A DNA stretch of 64,000 bases from Sphingomonas glacialis. GTDB taxonomy: Bacteria > Pseudomonadota > Alphaproteobacteria > Sphingomonadales > Sphingomonadaceae. The DNA lies in NCBI RefSeq assembly GCF_006439055.1, contig NZ_RCZC01000010.1, positions 62,245 to 126,244 on the forward strand, in the 5' to 3' direction. Position numbers and translations under genes: made by a program. The notes below the pieces were generated by a model. It had not been told where the DNA came from, did no database searches, and was given only the letters and a program-made list of their open reading frames with translations. The first letter of the stretch is position 1. Each line of letters starts with the position of its first letter. Below are positions 61,928-64,000 of this stretch, piece after piece.

Positions 61928-62529
61928 GCTGCTCCAGGACCTTCAGATTGACCACGAAGTCTCCCAGATTCAGGCGCGGCTTTCGGTCGGAACAGGCATG
62001 GTGAAGCTTGCCCGGCTTGGCGACCTTAGTTTTGCTGGAAACTTGGCCGGGGGGCCGGGGAGGGTTCGGTGAGACAGGTTGGCGTCTTAGCGACGACGGT
62101 TGAGGCTGCATTTATGGGAAGCCCATATATCGAGCGCGAGGAAAGCGCGTCTCATCACCTCCTGTCATCACCTCCTGAAGGTCTGGAGCCGGCCGCCTAC
62201 GCCGGATTCGGCACGGGCCGTGCCCGCGCTGCAACGCGCCTCGAGATGCTTGAACCACGCTCGGCGGGATTGCCGTCGCGTCTACCGCGATCGTGAAGTA
62301 CGAAGCCGGCACCGCACCTAAAACGGCGGTGCTCCCGGGATGGCCGACCCAGCGACCTTTACAGATCGCACCTCCATTTAGCCCGCCACATCGCCAAGCC
62401 GACGAAGGCAAACTTGCGAGGGAGCGTCCACACCAGATCAACAAATAAAACAGCGAAATTATTTTTGTAAGGTGAATTTCGAACTGCAACTTGTAGGGTG
62501 CCGTCAGTCGCGCCAGAAGAGACGCTAAG
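61928..62529. other. gap without a supported gene, with a 13-bp tandem duplication
   Basis: About 600 bases next to the IS3 remnant. No gene is recognised. TCATCACCTCCTG occurs twice in a row at 62152-62177; its complement contains AGGAGGTGATG, a near-perfect Shine-Dalgarno match. The final 100 bases are AT-rich and may hold the promoter of the gene that follows. Confidence 0.5.
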
Positions 62530-64000
62530 GTGCGATCAGAGTGTATGCGCCGGCAAAGCGAGGATAGTCTGGACGATCACGACGTCGTGCGCGGGGCGGC
62601 AATTCCAGGTTATGATGGCCTTTATGCCATCGGTATCGCCGATATCCGTATCACCATTTATTCTCAGCAGGTCCGCGCCTTTCAGCTAGTTCACTCCCTT
62701 CTCGAACTGGGCAAGCTAAAAGACGGACAGCACGTGGCGATCATCGGCGGTGGGGTCGCTGGCGTCGCCGCGGCCGCAGCTATTTTGGTTTCGACTGAGA
62801 CCATCTGCGTCACGCTTTTCGAAGCAGAAACAGAATTGTTTTATGTGCAGCGAGAATGCAGCGTCAGATACGTCCACCCCCATCTTTACGAATGGCCAAG
62901 AGCCAACTCGATCAATCCAACCTCCGATCTCCCTATTCTCAGCTGGGAAGCAGGTTCGGCCGCAGACGTGGTCGAACGCATCGCGGGCAAATTTGCTCAG
63001 ATACAAAGCCTGTTTGCCGCCCGCCTCACGACCATCACGGGCGCGCGCGTTTCGGAGATAGAAGCGACGATGGACCTGGGAAATCCCGCGTTTCAGCTAT
63101 CGACAGTCACGGTGGACAACAGCAATCCCGGTTCCATGGCCCATGTCGTGATCATTGCCGGTGGCTTCGGACCGGAGCGTGGTCCAATGCCCGATCATGC
63201 GACCAGCTATTGGGACGACACCAGCCTGCCCCGCACGAACAAAACCTTCCGGCAGGGCTCGGCCGTCTTTTTGAGCGGAAACGGTGATGGCGGGCTTATC
63301 GATGCGGTTGCGGCGGTCCTGAAGGGCTCGCCGCATGCTGCACTCATCGAGCTTGTGACGACATTCCCCGGTTTCGACGCTGTCCACGCGCGGCTGATCG
63401 CCATCGATGAGGCGGCCAAAGCATCCGAGGCGGTTGGCACGCCCTACGTGATCGAGGATATTTATGGAGCCGAAATTGTCCCCGTCGCTGAGAAGATCGG
63501 CCTGATCCGCAACATTGCTGAACGTTTGAGGCCTGGTATGACGCTCTATCTGCATACGCAGTACGACGCGCTGTTCGATACCAAATCGGCGATCCTCAAT
63601 CGCGTTCTGCTGCGTCTCGTCATGGCGGCGGCAAAGGGATCCCAAACGCGCATCGAACATCTCAAGGGTGGAAACGTTGAGCAGCTGGATGTTTGCCCGG
63701 ACTCGGTGACCGGCTTCGAGCGCGACGCGCGGCTTTTCGTCCGCGCCGGAACTTACGAAGTTGGCGTCGACCGTATCATCATCCGGCACGGGCCCGACAA
63801 GGATCAGCCTTATCGAGGGTTCCCAGCAATCATCTCAAGCTATCGAACTTTTCGCGAAGCACTTGCGGTCGACGACGTGGTGCGGGCCACGCCCGAGTTG
63901 AGTCTTGGGGCGCGGCGAAGGCTCGAAGATGCAGCGCACAGCCACGATCTTGCGCTCGACAACCGGCGCATCGCCCGGTTGCTGCAAGATGCACCGCTGG
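62530..64000 (+). CDS. large FAD/NAD(P)-binding protein, truncated by window end
   Basis: The frame is open from 62497 to the end of the window without a stop (about 490 residues visible). Possible starts are GTG at 62530 and ATG at 62545. A Rossmann dinucleotide-binding motif lies near residue 70 (GQHVAIIGGGVAGVAAAAA), followed by CSVRYVHPHLYEWPRANS and, further on, VVIIAGGFGPE, a second flavin-type strand. This fits a flavoprotein or a nucleotide-sensing protein built on that fold. I do not recognise a function. Short IS-derived DNA upstream suggests a recently acquired region. The C-terminus is outside the window. Confidence 0.75.
   Translation, partial: MRSECMRRQSEDSLDDHDVVRGAAIPGYDGLYAIGIADIRITIYSQQVRAFQLVHSLLELGKLKDGQHVAIIGGGVAGVAAAAAILVSTETICVTLFEAETELFYVQRECSVRYVHPHLYEWPRANSINPTSDLPILSWEAGSAADVVERIAGKFAQIQSLFAARLTTITGARVSEIEATMDLGNPAFQLSTVTVDNSNPGSMAHVVIIAGGFGPERGPMPDHATSYWDDTSLPRTNKTFRQGSAVFLSGNGDGGLIDAVAAVLKGSPHAALIELVTTFPGFDAVHARLIAIDEAAKASEAVGTPYVIEDIYGAEIVPVAEKIGLIRNIAERLRPGMTLYLHTQYDALFDTKSAILNRVLLRLVMAAAKGSQTRIEHLKGGNVEQLDVCPDSVTGFERDARLFVRAGTYEVGVDRIIIRHGPDKDQPYRGFPAIISSYRTFREALAVDDVVRATPELSLGARRRLEDAAHSHDLALDNRRIARLLQDAPL

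Noticed and set aside
1..64000. tRNA or rRNA genes and CRISPR arrays
   Set aside because: None was recognised when reading the gaps, although a scan by eye cannot fully exclude a tRNA; a tRNA-finding program would settle it.

Overview
The window reads as accessory, mobile DNA from a high-GC alphaproteobacterium, most likely a sphingomonad (Sphingomonas or a close relative). The indicators are the Trb-type conjugation block with its DUF2274, DUF2840, DUF2285 and DUF736 companions, a MucR-family regulator, a lasso-peptide locus with a dedicated isopeptidase, and TonB/FecR/ECF signalling. RepA, ParA and ParB are all present and no integrase is visible, so a plasmid or an integrative conjugative element both fit.

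Layout. 1-2.9 kb: an IS66 element (tnpA, tnpB, tnpC) inserted into decayed IS3-family remnants. 3.2-13.2 kb: an envelope or osmotic-stress island. It holds a KdpD-like kinase lacking the KdpD N-terminus with a KdpE regulator, a DUF1328/MscS/DUF2254 operon, a second KdpD-like protein that has the N-terminal sensor parts but no kinase, an HtrA-like PDZ protein with no visible catalytic triad, and a short SLC13 permease. 13.2-17.9 kb: decaying DNA with a cytochrome c pseudogene, intact lgt, a ClC chloride-channel pseudogene and a class A beta-lactamase-like lipoprotein gene. 17.9-20.3 kb: an exported alkaline-phosphatase-superfamily enzyme coupled to a histidine phosphatase.

21.0-30.0 kb is the most interesting part, a complete lasso-peptide locus. 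Precursor, B protease and C cyclase are on the plus strand. Facing them on the minus strand is an ECF sigma / FecR / TonB-receptor / lasso-isopeptidase operon. The predicted product is a 23-residue peptide with a Gly1-Asp9 ring. A palindromic candidate operator precedes the precursor, and a perfect 10-bp hairpin separates A from B. A HEPN-nucleotidyltransferase fusion and GntR, LuxR and LysR regulators follow (30.3-34.1 kb).

34.3-60.4 kb is the transfer and maintenance module, almost all on the minus strand: trbB-C-D-E-J-K-L-F-G-I with DUF2274, HU (plus strand), a ribbon-helix-helix protein, traG, relaxase, lytic transglycosylase, traF, DUF2840, parA, tandem repeats, repA, an excisionase-like HTH, a frameshifted DUF2285 gene, DUF736, a membrane protein, parB, DUF2958 and ArdC. 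61-64 kb: a MucR regulator, an IS3 remnant, and the start of a large FAD/NAD(P)-binding protein that runs off the window.

No rRNA, tRNA or CRISPR array was recognised.
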